A DNA stretch of 52,770 bases from CALZFJ01 sp964459845 (GTDB lineage: Bacteria; Bacteroidota; Bacteroidia; Bacteroidales; Muribaculaceae): NCBI GenBank assembly GCA_964459845.1, contig CAYWOC010000013.1, forward strand, positions 1 to 52,770, given 5' to 3'. Shown in pieces: positions 41,044-51,638 of the stretch; position 1 is the first letter of the stretch; each line of letters begins with the position of its first letter. A program made the position numbers and the translations under genes. Below the pieces are notes generated by a model. The model saw only the letters and a program-made list of their open reading frames with translations, was not told the DNA's origin and did no database searches.

Positions 41044-42429
41044 TCAGTCTTGTTTGTTCTTTATAACCCCACAAATCTGTGGCAGATAGTTGCATATATC
41101 TCCTGCACCCACCGTCAACAGAACGTCAAAATTATAATTTTTTATTGTATTTATCAAATCTGTCTTTTCGCAAATCACTTTATTTGCGCATTTTATGTCG
41201 CGGAATATGATTTCCGATGTCACTCCCGGGATAGGTTGCTCGCGTGCCGGATATATATTGAGCAATATCACCTCATCGGCTAGCGACAGAGCCTCGGCAA
41301 ATTGCGGAGCGAAATCGCGGGTACGGGTGTAGAGGTGCGGCTGGAATATCACTGTGAGCTTGCGGCTTGGATAAAGGTCCTTCACCGAGCGGATGCTTGC
41401 TTTCAGCTCATCGGGATGATGCGCATAGTCGTCGATTACCACTTTCCCGTGTTCACCCGGTTCTTTCATCCAGAACTCGAAGCGGCGTTTTGCGCCAAGA
41501 AACGAGCCTGTCGCATCTCGCAGCACATCGGCTTCCACTCCCACCATTGAGCATACAGCCATTGCCGCCACTGCATTCTCGATGTTTATATCCACCGGCA
41601 CACCGAGCTTTATGTCTTTCACCGTGCCTTCAGGTGTCACGAAGTCGAAAATTATCTCGCCGTCGCCCTTGCGGATGTTCTCGGCATGGTAGTCTCCTTC
41701 GTTGCGTGAATATGTGAGGGTGCGCACACCTGGCTTCACACGAGGTTTCACCTTTAGCCCTGTGTGGATAAGCAGCGTGCCTCCTTCTTGAATAAGCTCA
41801 GTAAAATGAGCAAAGCTCTCAAGATATGCCTCCTCTGTGCCATATATGTCGAGGTGGTCGGGGTCGGTAGCCGTAATCACAGCTATATAGGGTGTCAGGT
41901 GATGGAACGAGCGGTCGAACTCGTCGGCTTCAATCACCGAATATGGACTTGTGGCACTGAGCAGCAGGTTGCTGTCGTAGTTCCGCAATATTCCGCCAAG
42001 GAATGCATTGCAGCCTATCGGCGATGTGTGCAGGATATGTGCCGCCATGCTCGATGTCGTGGTCTTTCCGTGTGTTCCCGAGAAGCACAGCCCCTTGGTG
42101 CTGCGAGTGATAAGTCCCAGCAGCTCCGAGCGTTTCATGATAGTGAACCCATTGTCGCGGAAATAGTTCAATCCTGCGTGCGTGGCAGGAATCGCTGGTG
42201 TATATACCACCAAAGTCTCTTCGGGGTTCTTGCAATAGTCGGGGATCAAATCTGCTGCCTCATCATAGAAAATTTCTGCGCCCTCACGCACGAGATGGTC
42301 GGTGAGTTCGGTGCGTGTGCGGTCGTAGCCAGCCACCTTGTATTTCTTGGAAAGGAAATAGCGCACAAGTGCCGACATTCCAATGCCTCCGGCACCTACA
42401 AAATATAGTGATTTATATTGTTTGTCCAT
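41044..42429 (-). CDS. murC: UDP-N-acetylmuramate-L-alanine ligase
   Basis: MurC adds L-Ala to UDP-MurNAc. I place the start at MDKQYKSLYFVG (42429), because the longer frame would overlap murG and adds an unrelated N-terminus. The 461-residue product has the Rossmann-like FVGAGGIGMSAL start, the ATP loop SGTHGKTTTSS, and the Mur ligase C-terminal region YAHHPDELKASI. It follows murG by 52 nt. Confidence 0.96.
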   Translation of the reverse strand: MDKQYKSLYFVGAGGIGMSALVRYFLSKKYKVAGYDRTRTELTDHLVREGAEIFYDEAADLIPDYCKNPEETLVVYTPAIPATHAGLNYFRDNGFTIMKRSELLGLITRSTKGLCFSGTHGKTTTSSMAAHILHTSPIGCNAFLGGILRNYDSNLLLSATSPYSVIEADEFDRSFHHLTPYIAVITATDPDHLDIYGTEEAYLESFAHFTELIQEGGTLLIHTGLKVKPRVKPGVRTLTYSRNEGDYHAENIRKGDGEIIFDFVTPEGTVKDIKLGVPVDINIENAVAAMAVCSMVGVEADVLRDATGSFLGAKRRFEFWMKEPGEHGKVVIDDYAHHPDELKASIRSVKDLYPSRKLTVIFQPHLYTRTRDFAPQFAEALSLADEVILLNIYPAREQPIPGVTSEIIFRDIKCANKVICEKTDLINTIKNYNFDVLLTVGAGDICNYLPQICGVIKNKQD

Positions 42430-42481
42430 TGTTGTGTCAAAAAAAATTCTTCTTGTATAAAATATATGAGTATCCGATTCT

Positions 42482-43594
42482 TTATTTTCTATCAATTATT
42501 TCCATGACCTTATCCACAATATGCTCATCGGCATCGCGCAAAGCCATTTTCTCGACATTCACGGCGAGTGAATCGAGCAGTGCGGTGTTCTTCACCTCTT
42601 CGAGCATCTTCTTTCCGAGCATCTCCACACTGTCGGCATCACGCACCATAATGGCTGCATTGCGGTCGGCAAGCGCAAGCGCATTCTTCGTCTGATGGTC
42701 CTCAGCCACATTTGGCGACGGCACAAGTATCGACGGTTTGCCCAGCAGTTGAAGCTCGGAAATTGAACTTGCCCCTGCTCGGCTCACCACAAGGTCGGCT
42801 GCACGGTATGCCACATCCATATTGGCAATGAACGGCATTCTCACCACGTTTTTTGCCCCCGATTTCTCAAGAGCCTCACGCGTGGATTCATCATAATATT
42901 TGCCCGTCTGCCACACAATCTGCACATCGGCATCAGCGGCAATCATCGGCAATGCGGCAATGATACTGTTGTTCACCGTGCGCGCGCCGAGGCTTCCGCC
43001 CACTACAAGGATTGTGCGCTTGTCTGGGTCGAGATTGAATGCTTTGCAGGCATCGGATTTCGAGAGACCACATTGCAGCAGATTGCGGCGCACAGGGTTT
43101 CCTGTCATCACTATCTTCTCGGCAGGGAAGAATCGCTCCATCCCATCATAGGCGACACATATAGCATCAGCCCGCTGCGCAAGCAGCTTGTTGGTCACTC
43201 CGGCATAGGAGTTCTGTTCTTGTATGAGAGTAGGTATGCCGTGCTTCTGCGCTTCTTTCAGCATTGGCCCGCTGGCAAAGCCGCCCACACCTATCGCTAT
43301 ATCGGGGGCGAAATCTTTAAGTATCGACTTAGCCTTGCGCATGCTCTCATACAGCTTCACAAGCACGCGTATGTTCTTCAAGAGATTTTTGCGGTCGAAT
43401 CCGCACACTGGCAGCCCCTTTATCTCATATCCCGCAGCCGGCACCTTCTCCATCTCCATACGGTTTTCTGCTCCCACAAAGAGTATCTTCGCCTCGGGAT
43501 TGCGGCGCATAATCTCATTGGCTATGGATATTGCAGGGAAAATATGCCCTCCAGTACCGCCTCCGCTTATCAAAACTCTTAAATCCTTTTTCAT
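42482..43594 (-). CDS. murG: Undecaprenyl-PP-MurNAc-pentapeptide GlcNAc transferase
   Basis: MurG converts lipid I to lipid II on the inner face of the membrane. The 370-residue GT28 protein has GGGTGGHIFPAISIANEI (residues 10-27), a second glycine loop, GVGGFASGPML, and the nucleotide-sugar site VSRAGASSISELQLLGKPSI. It lies between ftsW (48 nt) and murC (52 nt). Confidence 0.97.
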   Translation of the reverse strand: MKKDLRVLISGGGTGGHIFPAISIANEIMRRNPEAKILFVGAENRMEMEKVPAAGYEIKGLPVCGFDRKNLLKNIRVLVKLYESMRKAKSILKDFAPDIAIGVGGFASGPMLKEAQKHGIPTLIQEQNSYAGVTNKLLAQRADAICVAYDGMERFFPAEKIVMTGNPVRRNLLQCGLSKSDACKAFNLDPDKRTILVVGGSLGARTVNNSIIAALPMIAADADVQIVWQTGKYYDESTREALEKSGAKNVVRMPFIANMDVAYRAADLVVSRAGASSISELQLLGKPSILVPSPNVAEDHQTKNALALADRNAAIMVRDADSVEMLGKKMLEEVKNTALLDSLAVNVEKMALRDADEHIVDKVMEIIDRK

Positions 43595-43642
43595 ATCTCA
43601 AACCACTTATTTATATATATAGTAGCAGTATGTGTGTTATAT

Positions 43643-44953
43643 TTATGACTTTATTATCTGGGAAGGATTGATTGCATCTCCTTCGGCTTCTGCCGCCTTC
43701 TCTGCCGACATACTCGGCTTCTTGCCCGAGTTGAACTCTGCAAAACGGCTCACACTGAGCATTATGCCCATTGCGATGCTCATCACGAGAATTGAAGAGC
43801 CTCCTTTCGAGATAAACGGCAGCGGCTGACCGGTGACCGGGACAAGTCCGCTATTGATAGCCATGTGCGACAGTGCCTGGATAGTTATCATCACCGCCAT
43901 TCCCAGTATCAACAGTGCCGGGAAAGCGCGCTTGCACCGCGACGCGATGATGCCGGCTCGCCCGAGCAGAGAAATATATAATATCATCAGCGCAATCGCT
44001 CCCACAAATCCGAGTTCCTCGACTATGATAGAGAACACATAGTCGGAGAATGCCAGCGGCAATCGGCTACACTCGCGAGAATTGCCAGGACCGACACCCA
44101 TCAGCCCCCCATGCGCACGGGCCATATATCCATATTGCTCCTGCTGATATTCGCTTTTCATTGGATGCTTCAGACAGTCGGCCTCGAAGAAGCTGAATGT
44201 CTCTATTCGCTTGCTGCGCGTTCCTTCACGGTCCGTATTCTTCCCAGTCCCGCGAGTTTGGGTAGCTTCCACCTGCATCTCCTTTTCTCTATTGTCATGC
44301 GTAATGGCCTTGTATCCGCAATAGCATCCGCCATACACCACAAGAATTATCAAGAACCGCTTAAATTGAACCCCAGCTATCAGCATCATCGCCAGACTGA
44401 TAGCCATCAATATGGCTGTGTTCGTAAAACCTTGTGGCATAAGAAGCCCACCGAAGATAAGCACCAAAGATGCGCACACTATCACCGCACCCATCTTCAC
44501 GCCACCTCCAGGTATCTGCATTTTCGACATTAGCCATGCTATAACGGTGACAAGCGACAGCTTTGCCATCTCCGAGGGTTGCACAGAAATTCCAAATACA
44601 CGGAATGAACGCCTTGCCCCATTAATAATATCACCGAAGAACATAACATATATTACGCATCCGAGCGTGAACAGCGCAAACATCGGAATCCATGCCCTGA
44701 ACTTATTGTAATTGGTGTTTTGTAGCCACCATGCCAAAAAGCCGCCACCCAGCAGCAAGCCGACATGTTTCACCATTGGCATATACAATCCGTACCGTGC
44801 CACTTCCTGGCTCGATGCGCTATATGACTCTACCAGCGAGATAAAGCACAGCACAACATATATGCCCCAAATCCAGCGGTCGCCGGGTCGCCTTGCCGCC
44901 ATTGGATTCTCAGCCGACGGCTGCTCTACTGCTTTTTCCATAGCCTTTGCCAT
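43643..44953 (-). CDS. ftsW: Septal peptidoglycan polymerase FtsW (SEDS family)
   Basis: FtsW is the SEDS glycosyltransferase that works with FtsI. The 436-residue product has about ten membrane segments. The SEDS signatures include VQPSEMAKLSLV and the C-terminal VPVTGQPLPFISKGGSSI. The loop with GNSRECSRLPLAFSDYVFSI contains the catalytic aspartate region (SDYVF in place of TDFIF). A cytoplasmic N-tail of about 25 residues and an acidic C-tail extend it. It lies 16 nt after murD. Confidence 0.95.
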   Translation of the reverse strand: MAKAMEKAVEQPSAENPMAARRPGDRWIWGIYVVLCFISLVESYSASSQEVARYGLYMPMVKHVGLLLGGGFLAWWLQNTNYNKFRAWIPMFALFTLGCVIYVMFFGDIINGARRSFRVFGISVQPSEMAKLSLVTVIAWLMSKMQIPGGGVKMGAVIVCASLVLIFGGLLMPQGFTNTAILMAISLAMMLIAGVQFKRFLIILVVYGGCYCGYKAITHDNREKEMQVEATQTRGTGKNTDREGTRSKRIETFSFFEADCLKHPMKSEYQQEQYGYMARAHGGLMGVGPGNSRECSRLPLAFSDYVFSIIVEELGFVGAIALMILYISLLGRAGIIASRCKRAFPALLILGMAVMITIQALSHMAINSGLVPVTGQPLPFISKGGSSILVMSIAMGIMLSVSRFAEFNSGKKPSMSAEKAAEAEGDAINPSQIIKS

Positions 44954-44969
44954 ATCCTGTTTCTTCCTT

Positions 44970-46310
44970 TTATTTTTTCAAGTTACGGACACACGCCTTG
45001 AATTGCTCGCCACGGTCTTCGTAGCTCTTGAAGAGATCGAAACTTGCGCAGCATGGCGACAACAGCACAGTGTCGCCCTCTTTTGCGAAGTTGCGGCATT
45101 TCTCCACAGCCTCTGCCATACTTCCTGCATCGGCTATGGCTGGCACCTTATCGTCGAAGAACGCATGCAGCTTGGCGTTATCTACACCTAAGCACACTAT
45201 TGCCTTCACCTTGTCTTTCACAAATTTCTCTATCTCGGTGTAGTCATTGCCCTTGTCTTTGCCTCCGAGAATCAATACCACTGGCGTTGCCATGCTTTCA
45301 AGCGCATACCAGCACGAGTTTACGTTTGTCGCCTTAGAGTCGTTGATGTAGCGCACACCATCGATAGTTTCCACATATTCAAGACGATGCTCCACAGCCT
45401 CAAAGTCTTCGAGCGCACGGCGAATCACGTCTTTCTTTATGTTAAGTATCGATGCCGAAAGTCCTGCCGCCATCGAGTTGTAGAGGTTATGCAGACCTTT
45501 CAGCGCAAGGCTGTCGCGAGGAATTGTCAAGTTCTCGCTGCCGACGTTGAATACCACCTGCCCATCTTCAAGGTAAGCCGAAGCTGTGGTGTCGTCCTCC
45601 TCCGAGAACGGATACATCTTAGCCTCCACTTTCAGGCGGTTCAGTTGAGCTGCGATAATAGGGTCATTCTCCCAGAAGATGAAGGAATCGGAATCAGTCT
45701 GGTTCTGCAATATGCGGAATTTGGCTGCCACATAGTTCTCCATCTTATGGTCGTAGCGGTCGAGATGGTCGGGGGTGATGTTCATTATCACTGCTATGTT
45801 TGCCTTGAACTTATACATATTGTCGAGCTGGAAGCTGCTGAGTTCTATGACATATACATCATGCTTCTCGGTTGCCACCTGCAATGCAAGGCTCTTGCCC
45901 ACATTGCCGGCAAGCCCCACATTAAGTCCCGCCGACTGGAGAATGTGATATGTAAGCAATGTTGTCGTTGTCTTTCCGTTGCTGCCTGTGATGCACACCA
46001 TCTTGGCATCGGTATATCGCCCGGCAAACTCAATCTCCGATATCACAGGGATATTCTTGCCCACAATCTTCTGCATGATGGGTGCTGTGATAGGAATGCC
46101 CGGACTTTTTATCACTTCGTCGGCATTCAGTATATTTTCTTCTGTGTGATGACCTTCTTCCCACACAATCTGATGTTCGTCAAGCAGTTTCTTGTATTTG
46201 TCTTTTATCATCGACATGTCGCTGACATACACATCGAAGCCCTCTTTTTTGGCCAGAACTGCGGCACCTGCGCCACTTTCTCCGGCTCCTAATATTACGA
46301 TTCTTTTCAT
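44970..46310 (-). CDS. murD: UDP-N-acetylmuramoylalanine-D-glutamate ligase
   Basis: MurD adds D-Glu to UDP-MurNAc-Ala. I start at MKRIVILGAGESG (46310), because this forms an ATGA overlap with the mraY stop and leaves the dinucleotide-like fold intact. A start 18 codons upstream would lie within mraY. The 446-residue product has the ATP loop TGSNGKTTTT, NITPDHLDRY and VILILGGKDKGNDY. Confidence 0.96.
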   Translation of the reverse strand: MKRIVILGAGESGAGAAVLAKKEGFDVYVSDMSMIKDKYKKLLDEHQIVWEEGHHTEENILNADEVIKSPGIPITAPIMQKIVGKNIPVISEIEFAGRYTDAKMVCITGSNGKTTTTLLTYHILQSAGLNVGLAGNVGKSLALQVATEKHDVYVIELSSFQLDNMYKFKANIAVIMNITPDHLDRYDHKMENYVAAKFRILQNQTDSDSFIFWENDPIIAAQLNRLKVEAKMYPFSEEDDTTASAYLEDGQVVFNVGSENLTIPRDSLALKGLHNLYNSMAAGLSASILNIKKDVIRRALEDFEAVEHRLEYVETIDGVRYINDSKATNVNSCWYALESMATPVVLILGGKDKGNDYTEIEKFVKDKVKAIVCLGVDNAKLHAFFDDKVPAIADAGSMAEAVEKCRNFAKEGDTVLLSPCCASFDLFKSYEDRGEQFKACVRNLKK

Positions 46311-47578
46311 CTTATCTTTAATGTTATAATCGTTATTGCTGCTAATATTATGGTGATAATCCAAAAACGTATGGTTATCTTTGATTCATGAAATGGATGG
46401 CGTGGCCATTTCTTTAATATATATGTGCTCGTGGTGTCGAGCTGAGTGTCGAGACGGCGGAATGTGTCGTGAATCGGTGTCGCACGGAACACGCGCACAC
46501 GCTTTCCCTTGCGCTTGCACAACTTGAACCACTGGGTCTGGATGATGACACTCAGGCTCTCTATAAAGAAAATTCCGCACAGCACAGGCAGCATCAACTC
46601 CTTGTGTATGATGACGGCACACACTCCTATTATGCCACCTATCGTGAGCGAGCCGGTATCGCCCATAAACACCTGCGCCGGATAAGCGTTGTACCACAGG
46701 AATCCCACCAATGCCCCGACAAATGCGCACAAGAACACAACAAGCTCCTGTGAACCGGGTATATACATTATGTCGAAATAGGCTGCATACACAATGTGGC
46801 TGCTCACATAGGCAAAAATCCCGAGTGCCACTCCTATTATCGCCGAGTTCCCGGCACACATGCCGTCCATGCCATCGTTCAGGTTGGCTCCGTTGCTCAC
46901 AGCCGTGACCACAATGATTGTCATAATCACGAAGAGTATCCATCCTGCCGCCACTTTATATTTGCCGCAGAACGACATCACATCGGAATAGTTGAGATTG
47001 TGGTTCTTTATGAACGGTATGGTCGTCTGCAGCGACTTGACGGTCTCAGTCTTATGCTTCACCACCACTTCCTGATTTTGCTGCGGCACTGATATGTTCT
47101 CACGCACAACAGCATCAGGGCTGAGCCAAAGTGTAAGCCCCACTATGAAACCGATACTTATCTGCCCCACTATCTTATATTTCCCTTTCAGTCCCTCTTT
47201 GTTCTTGCGGAAAATCTTGATGTAGTCATCAAGGAATCCCAAGAACCCGAGCCACACTGTGGTGACAATCATCAAGATAAGATATGTGTTGCGCATCCTG
47301 CCGAGAAGAATCACCGGCACGAGAATGGCGACTATTATAATCAGCCCGCCCATTGTAGGCACTCCCTTTTTTTCCACTCCGAATGGGTCGATGCTCGCAT
47401 CGCGCGCAGTCTCCGATATGTGATGACGCTTCATCCAGCGGATGAACAGCTCGCCGAACCATGCCGAAATCACAAGCGACATAATCAACGCCAGCAGCGC
47501 ACGGAATGAGATATACGACCATATGTGCGCTCCGGGAATGTCATATTGCTCTAAAAATCTAAACAGATAGTATAACAT
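46307..47578 (-). CDS. mraY: Phospho-MurNAc-pentapeptide transferase
   Basis: MraY transfers phospho-MurNAc-pentapeptide to undecaprenyl phosphate, forming lipid I. The 423-residue product is longer than E. coli MraY (360). The extra is mainly an inserted loop (about residues 140-200: DAVVRENISVPQQNQEVVVK and following), as in other Bacteroidetes. It has KKGVPTMGGLIII near the N-terminus, the NLNDGMDGMC magnesium site, and RATPIHDTFR-like histidines near the C-terminus. About ten TM segments are seen. Confidence 0.96.
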   Translation of the reverse strand: MLYYLFRFLEQYDIPGAHIWSYISFRALLALIMSLVISAWFGELFIRWMKRHHISETARDASIDPFGVEKKGVPTMGGLIIIVAILVPVILLGRMRNTYLILMIVTTVWLGFLGFLDDYIKIFRKNKEGLKGKYKIVGQISIGFIVGLTLWLSPDAVVRENISVPQQNQEVVVKHKTETVKSLQTTIPFIKNHNLNYSDVMSFCGKYKVAAGWILFVIMTIIVVTAVSNGANLNDGMDGMCAGNSAIIGVALGIFAYVSSHIVYAAYFDIMYIPGSQELVVFLCAFVGALVGFLWYNAYPAQVFMGDTGSLTIGGIIGVCAVIIHKELMLPVLCGIFFIESLSVIIQTQWFKLCKRKGKRVRVFRATPIHDTFRRLDTQLDTTSTYILKKWPRHPFHESKITIRFWIITIILAAITIITLKIR

Positions 47579-47593
47579 AATATTGCTTATCCT

Positions 47594-49060
47594 TTATTCT
47601 GCATTAAAAATCTCTTTTACCACCTCGCGGTCGTCGAAATGGTGCTTCACACCTTCGATTTCCTGATAATCTTCATGTCCCTTGCCAGCTATCAGCACCA
47701 CATCTCCCGGCTCGGCAAATTGTGTGGCTGCCTTGATGGCTTCCTTGCGGTCGGTGATTTTCAGGGTGTGGCGACGGGCTTCGGCATCAAGCCCTTCCTC
47801 CATGTCATGAAGTATGTCCTCTGGCTTCTCAAAGCGGGGATTATCACTTGTGAGGATTAATTTGTCGCTGCGTTGCGCCGCCTCTTTAGCCATGATTGGG
47901 CGTTTCCCCTTGTCGCGGTTACCGCCTGCACCCACTACCGTGATAATCTTGCCTTTACTCCCTATCACCTCGCGGATGGAATTAAGCACATTCACAAGTG
48001 CATCGGGAGTGTGGGCATAGTCCACGATGGCTGTATATCCCATTGGCGACTGGAACGTCTGGAATCTTCCAGCCACAGGCACAAGCATGCTCATCTTCAG
48101 CAGCACCTCCTCCTCGGGGAATCCGAGCAGAATTGCCGCGCCATACACCGACAGAAGGTTGTAGGCATTGAACTTGCCAGTGAACAGCACCTCGACCTCG
48201 CGTCCGTTAAGCGACAGTAATGTGCCGGTCAAGCGGCTTTCTATGATTTTGCCCTTGAAATCTGCCATCGTGCGTAGCGAATATGTATATCGCTTGGCTG
48301 CCGTGTTTTGCAGCATCACAAGTCCATTCTTGTCATCTACATTCACGAGAGCGAATGCGCTGTCTGGGAGTTGGTCGAAGAACATCTTCTTCGCTTTTAT
48401 ATAATTCTCCACCGTCTTGTGGAAGTCGAGATGGTCGCGTGTGAGATTGGAGAATATGGCGCCGCAGAATTTAAGCCCCACAATGCGGTGCTGCACACAA
48501 GCGTGCGAGCTTACCTCCATAAAGGCATATTCGCAGCCAGCTTCCACCATCTGGTGAAGCAGCTTGTTGAGCGACAGATGGTCGGGGGTGGTCTGCTTTG
48601 CAGGCATCACCTCCTTGTCCACAATATTCTGCACTGTGGAAAGTAATCCAGCCTTATGTCCAAGCATCTGCGTCATCTCATACAGCAACGTCGCCGTTGT
48701 GGTCTTGCCGTTAGTGCCGGTCACGCCCACAAGGGCGAGCTTCTCCGAAGGATGGTCGTACCATGCCGACGCAAGGTGGGCAAGTGCGACAGTGCTGTCC
48801 GCCACAAGCACATAGCAAACATTCGGGTCAGTGACTTCAGGCAGATGTTCGCACACGACAGCCACGGCACCGCCCTCGGCAGTAACCTGTGGAATATATT
48901 TATGGGCATCCACAGCCACTCCGTTCACAGCAATAAACAGGCATCCCGCACTTGCTTTGCGGGAATCGTTCACCACATCGGTTATAATCTTGCCGTCGTC
49001 AGAACCGACCACCGATTTCACCTCTATTTCGGATATAAGACTTGTCAGCTTTTTCTCCAT
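47594..49060 (-). CDS. murE: UDP-MurNAc-tripeptide synthetase MurE (meso-DAP type)
   Basis: MurE adds the third amino acid of the stem peptide. The 488-residue protein has the ATP loop GTNGKTTTA and the carbamylated-lysine region. It also carries the motif TSDNPRFEKPEDI. The DNPR sequence is the known signature of meso-diaminopimelate-specific enzymes, so DAP-type peptidoglycan is predicted. It lies between ftsI (31 nt) and mraY (15 nt). Confidence 0.96.
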   Translation of the reverse strand: MEKKLTSLISEIEVKSVVGSDDGKIITDVVNDSRKASAGCLFIAVNGVAVDAHKYIPQVTAEGGAVAVVCEHLPEVTDPNVCYVLVADSTVALAHLASAWYDHPSEKLALVGVTGTNGKTTTATLLYEMTQMLGHKAGLLSTVQNIVDKEVMPAKQTTPDHLSLNKLLHQMVEAGCEYAFMEVSSHACVQHRIVGLKFCGAIFSNLTRDHLDFHKTVENYIKAKKMFFDQLPDSAFALVNVDDKNGLVMLQNTAAKRYTYSLRTMADFKGKIIESRLTGTLLSLNGREVEVLFTGKFNAYNLLSVYGAAILLGFPEEEVLLKMSMLVPVAGRFQTFQSPMGYTAIVDYAHTPDALVNVLNSIREVIGSKGKIITVVGAGGNRDKGKRPIMAKEAAQRSDKLILTSDNPRFEKPEDILHDMEEGLDAEARRHTLKITDRKEAIKAATQFAEPGDVVLIAGKGHEDYQEIEGVKHHFDDREVVKEIFNAE

Positions 49061-49091
49061 ATAACAATCTCTTTTTCTTTTTATAGTGTTT

Positions 49092-51233
49092 TTATAGTCT
49101 CAACCTCAAATCCACACGTTGTCCCTTCACAAAATGTGTCCCAGGTTTCAAGCTCTGCGATACCACAAATCCGGCTCCCGTGAACCGCACCTTCAGCCCA
49201 GCGTCCTCCATTCGGGCTATGGCTTCACGCACACTCAGCCCTATTACATCCGGGACGAGGTTCTCGCCCTCACGCTTTGGCGTGTTGTAGTATTTATAGT
49301 TGCCCAGTCCGAGCGTTGATACCAATTCCGAGCGTCCAGCCGTTCCGCTCACTGTGGCATAAAGCATTGCCTTGTTGCCTTCCGGTTTCGCCTTAGCATC
49401 GTTCCTGAAGTCCGAACTGTTGTTAAGCAGCCCCTTTGAATACAGCTTCAGAGCTATGTTTTTCAGCACTCTTCCGCTGCTCGCCGCCGCTCCGCGGTTG
49501 GCGCGTTGCATCACCACTATGCAAGAGTACTTTGGATGCTCATAGGGGAAGAACCCACAGAACGACAGTCGCTTCATCGCCGTGTAGCCCACAGGCCCTG
49601 TATAGCCGAAATCACGACGAAGGTCCCTTGCTTCAGCCGCCGACACATACACATAGCATGTACCGGTCTTGCCCGCGATATGCACCTTGTCGTTTTTCAG
49701 GCTCTTGCCTGTGCCATGTGGATTTTCCACCACTTCAAAGAGCATCTTGCGCAATTTTGCGGCATTGGTGGGAGTGCAAACCTGCTCGCGGATATACGAC
49801 AATGGCACAATGGAATCCGGCTCGCCATCACGCATAAAACGCTCCACGAGGCGCGGACGCACATATTTTCCGTCGTTGGCGATGGCATTGTACATCGCGA
49901 GCGTGCTCAATGGTGGAATGTATGTGGAATAGCCGTATGCCATACGCGACAGCTTGATTTTATCCCAGTTCTTGTTGCCGAGGCTATCTACAACGGGAAT
50001 GTTCTCCCCTGCAATACCTATATGCATCGGGTCGAAGAATCCCATCTGGCGCAAGCGGTGATGGAACATCCCCGGCTGGCTCTCATATTTCCGCAGAATT
50101 ATCTTGGCCATTCCTATATTTGAGGAGTAGGCTATCACATCGGCAATCGACATCGATGTGTAGGCATGGGCGTCGGTGATGGGGCGCGCCCCGGCATAAG
50201 CATAGGAGCGACCTGTGGTTATCTGCGCATTGATGTCGTTCACTATCCCGTCTTCGAGTGCCACCATCATCGAAATGGGCTTCATGACCGAACCCGGCTC
50301 ATAGCCAATCACTGCATGGTTGGTGCCTTCCACATATTTGTTCAGCTTAGGGCTGTATTGAAGATTTGATATAGCTTTTATCTTTCCAGTGCCGACCTCC
50401 ATCAGGACGGCTGTTCCCCAATAAGCCTCAGTCTCTTCACACACTTTCTGCAGTTCTTCCTCCACTATGTCTTGAAGCTCAACATTAATCGTGGTCATCA
50501 CATCATATCCGCGCTTGGCAGGAACTACCTCATATTGTCCGATACCCTTGTTGAACTGCGTGGTCTGCGCCTTTCCCGGCACACCACGCAGCAAGCTGTC
50601 GAAAGCAAATTCAAGTCCCGACACTCCGGCCGGGCGTTTATGCACCGTGTCATAGCCGAATTTGCCTATGCTTCGTGCAGCCATCTTCCCATATGGGTTG
50701 CACCGGCGCGACACTTTTTCCCAATACAGCCCAGTCTTGTCTCTGCGCTGGCTGAAAAACGGCATTTTGCGCAGCAGCATCACTTGTCCGTAAGACAGGC
50801 GGTTGCCCAGCGGATAGCTGCGCGCGCCTTTTATGGTGTTGCGGTTCTCATAGCCGTTCCATATATAATCTCTCCATTCCTCGCTGCTGCGATATGGGAA
50901 ATACTTGGCAAGGCTGTCGCTCAAGGCAGGGAGATATGCTTTCAGTGTATCTTCTTTTATGCCCTCGGCTTGGAGGTCCATACGCGGAATATAGAAATTC
51001 ACATCGGCAGCAAGCACAGTGCGGTCGTCGGCAAGAATCTTGCCGCGCTCAGGCTGTATTTCAGTCTTATGCACGAGCAGCGAATCCGCCTTGTTCTCCC
51101 AGTCATTGGAATATATGACCGTAGTGGAGAACAGTCGGCACGCCACGGCAATGGCTGCAACAAGTATGCCGACCGAAATCAAGACATACCTGCCCATTAT
51201 GAAATCCCTATTTTTGCGCTTCTTTGTGCTCAT
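49092..51233 (-). CDS. ftsI: Septal transpeptidase FtsI (PBP3-like) with one PASTA domain
   Basis: This class B PBP cross-links septal peptidoglycan. The 713-residue product has a basic cytoplasmic tail and a membrane helix (about 15-35). The catalytic motifs are SVMK (Ser315-Lys318), SSN (370-372) and KTG (522-524). A single PASTA domain (about 655-713, NLVPDVIGLSVREAIARMED onward) ends the protein. This layout resembles Gram-positive SpoVD-type and Bacteroidetes FtsI more than the E. coli protein (588). It overlaps ftsL by 4 nt. Confidence 0.96.
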   Translation of the reverse strand: MSTKKRKNRDFIMGRYVLISVGILVAAIAVACRLFSTTVIYSNDWENKADSLLVHKTEIQPERGKILADDRTVLAADVNFYIPRMDLQAEGIKEDTLKAYLPALSDSLAKYFPYRSSEEWRDYIWNGYENRNTIKGARSYPLGNRLSYGQVMLLRKMPFFSQRRDKTGLYWEKVSRRCNPYGKMAARSIGKFGYDTVHKRPAGVSGLEFAFDSLLRGVPGKAQTTQFNKGIGQYEVVPAKRGYDVMTTINVELQDIVEEELQKVCEETEAYWGTAVLMEVGTGKIKAISNLQYSPKLNKYVEGTNHAVIGYEPGSVMKPISMMVALEDGIVNDINAQITTGRSYAYAGARPITDAHAYTSMSIADVIAYSSNIGMAKIILRKYESQPGMFHHRLRQMGFFDPMHIGIAGENIPVVDSLGNKNWDKIKLSRMAYGYSTYIPPLSTLAMYNAIANDGKYVRPRLVERFMRDGEPDSIVPLSYIREQVCTPTNAAKLRKMLFEVVENPHGTGKSLKNDKVHIAGKTGTCYVYVSAAEARDLRRDFGYTGPVGYTAMKRLSFCGFFPYEHPKYSCIVVMQRANRGAAASSGRVLKNIALKLYSKGLLNNSSDFRNDAKAKPEGNKAMLYATVSGTAGRSELVSTLGLGNYKYYNTPKREGENLVPDVIGLSVREAIARMEDAGLKVRFTGAGFVVSQSLKPGTHFVKGQRVDLRLRL

Positions 51234-51568
51234 TTTTCCTCCAGTTTGTATGGTGGCTGCTCGGGCGATTCAAGCCCAAGGTTGAACGAATCTACGAGAC
51301 GCGTCATCTCCGTCTCCCTGACTCTCGAATAATATGAGGCGCTCGCATTCACATAGTCGGTCTTCACACGCGCAAGCTCACTTTTTAGCTGCTTGATGTT
51401 TTCCATATCCATCTGGCAGTTAAACTTATTTGCTATGTATCCTATCAGCAGCAACATGATGAGTATCAGTCCGCCCATATATTTGCGCAGCCAATCGATA
51501 GTCACAAGCCGTCCGCTCACGAAGCTCTTGCTTATATTTTTTTTCTGTTTATGATCAGCCTCAGCCAT
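51230..51568 (-). CDS. ftsL: FtsL-like divisome protein
   Basis: The 112-residue bitopic protein has a basic N-tail, a membrane helix (MGGLILIMLLLIGYIA, about 31-46) and a short periplasmic coiled coil. It lies between rsmH and ftsI, the standard ftsL position. Sequence conservation is low in this family, so the name rests on size, topology and context. Its stop overlaps the ftsI start (ATGA). Confidence 0.85.
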   Translation of the reverse strand: MAEADHKQKKNISKSFVSGRLVTIDWLRKYMGGLILIMLLLIGYIANKFNCQMDMENIKQLKSELARVKTDYVNASASYYSRVRETEMTRLVDSFNLGLESPEQPPYKLEEK

Positions 51569-51638
51569 TTTCAGGAAATATATTTTTTATTATCTATAGT
51601 TCTACTTTTTTCTTCTCTATACCCAAACACGCAGCGGC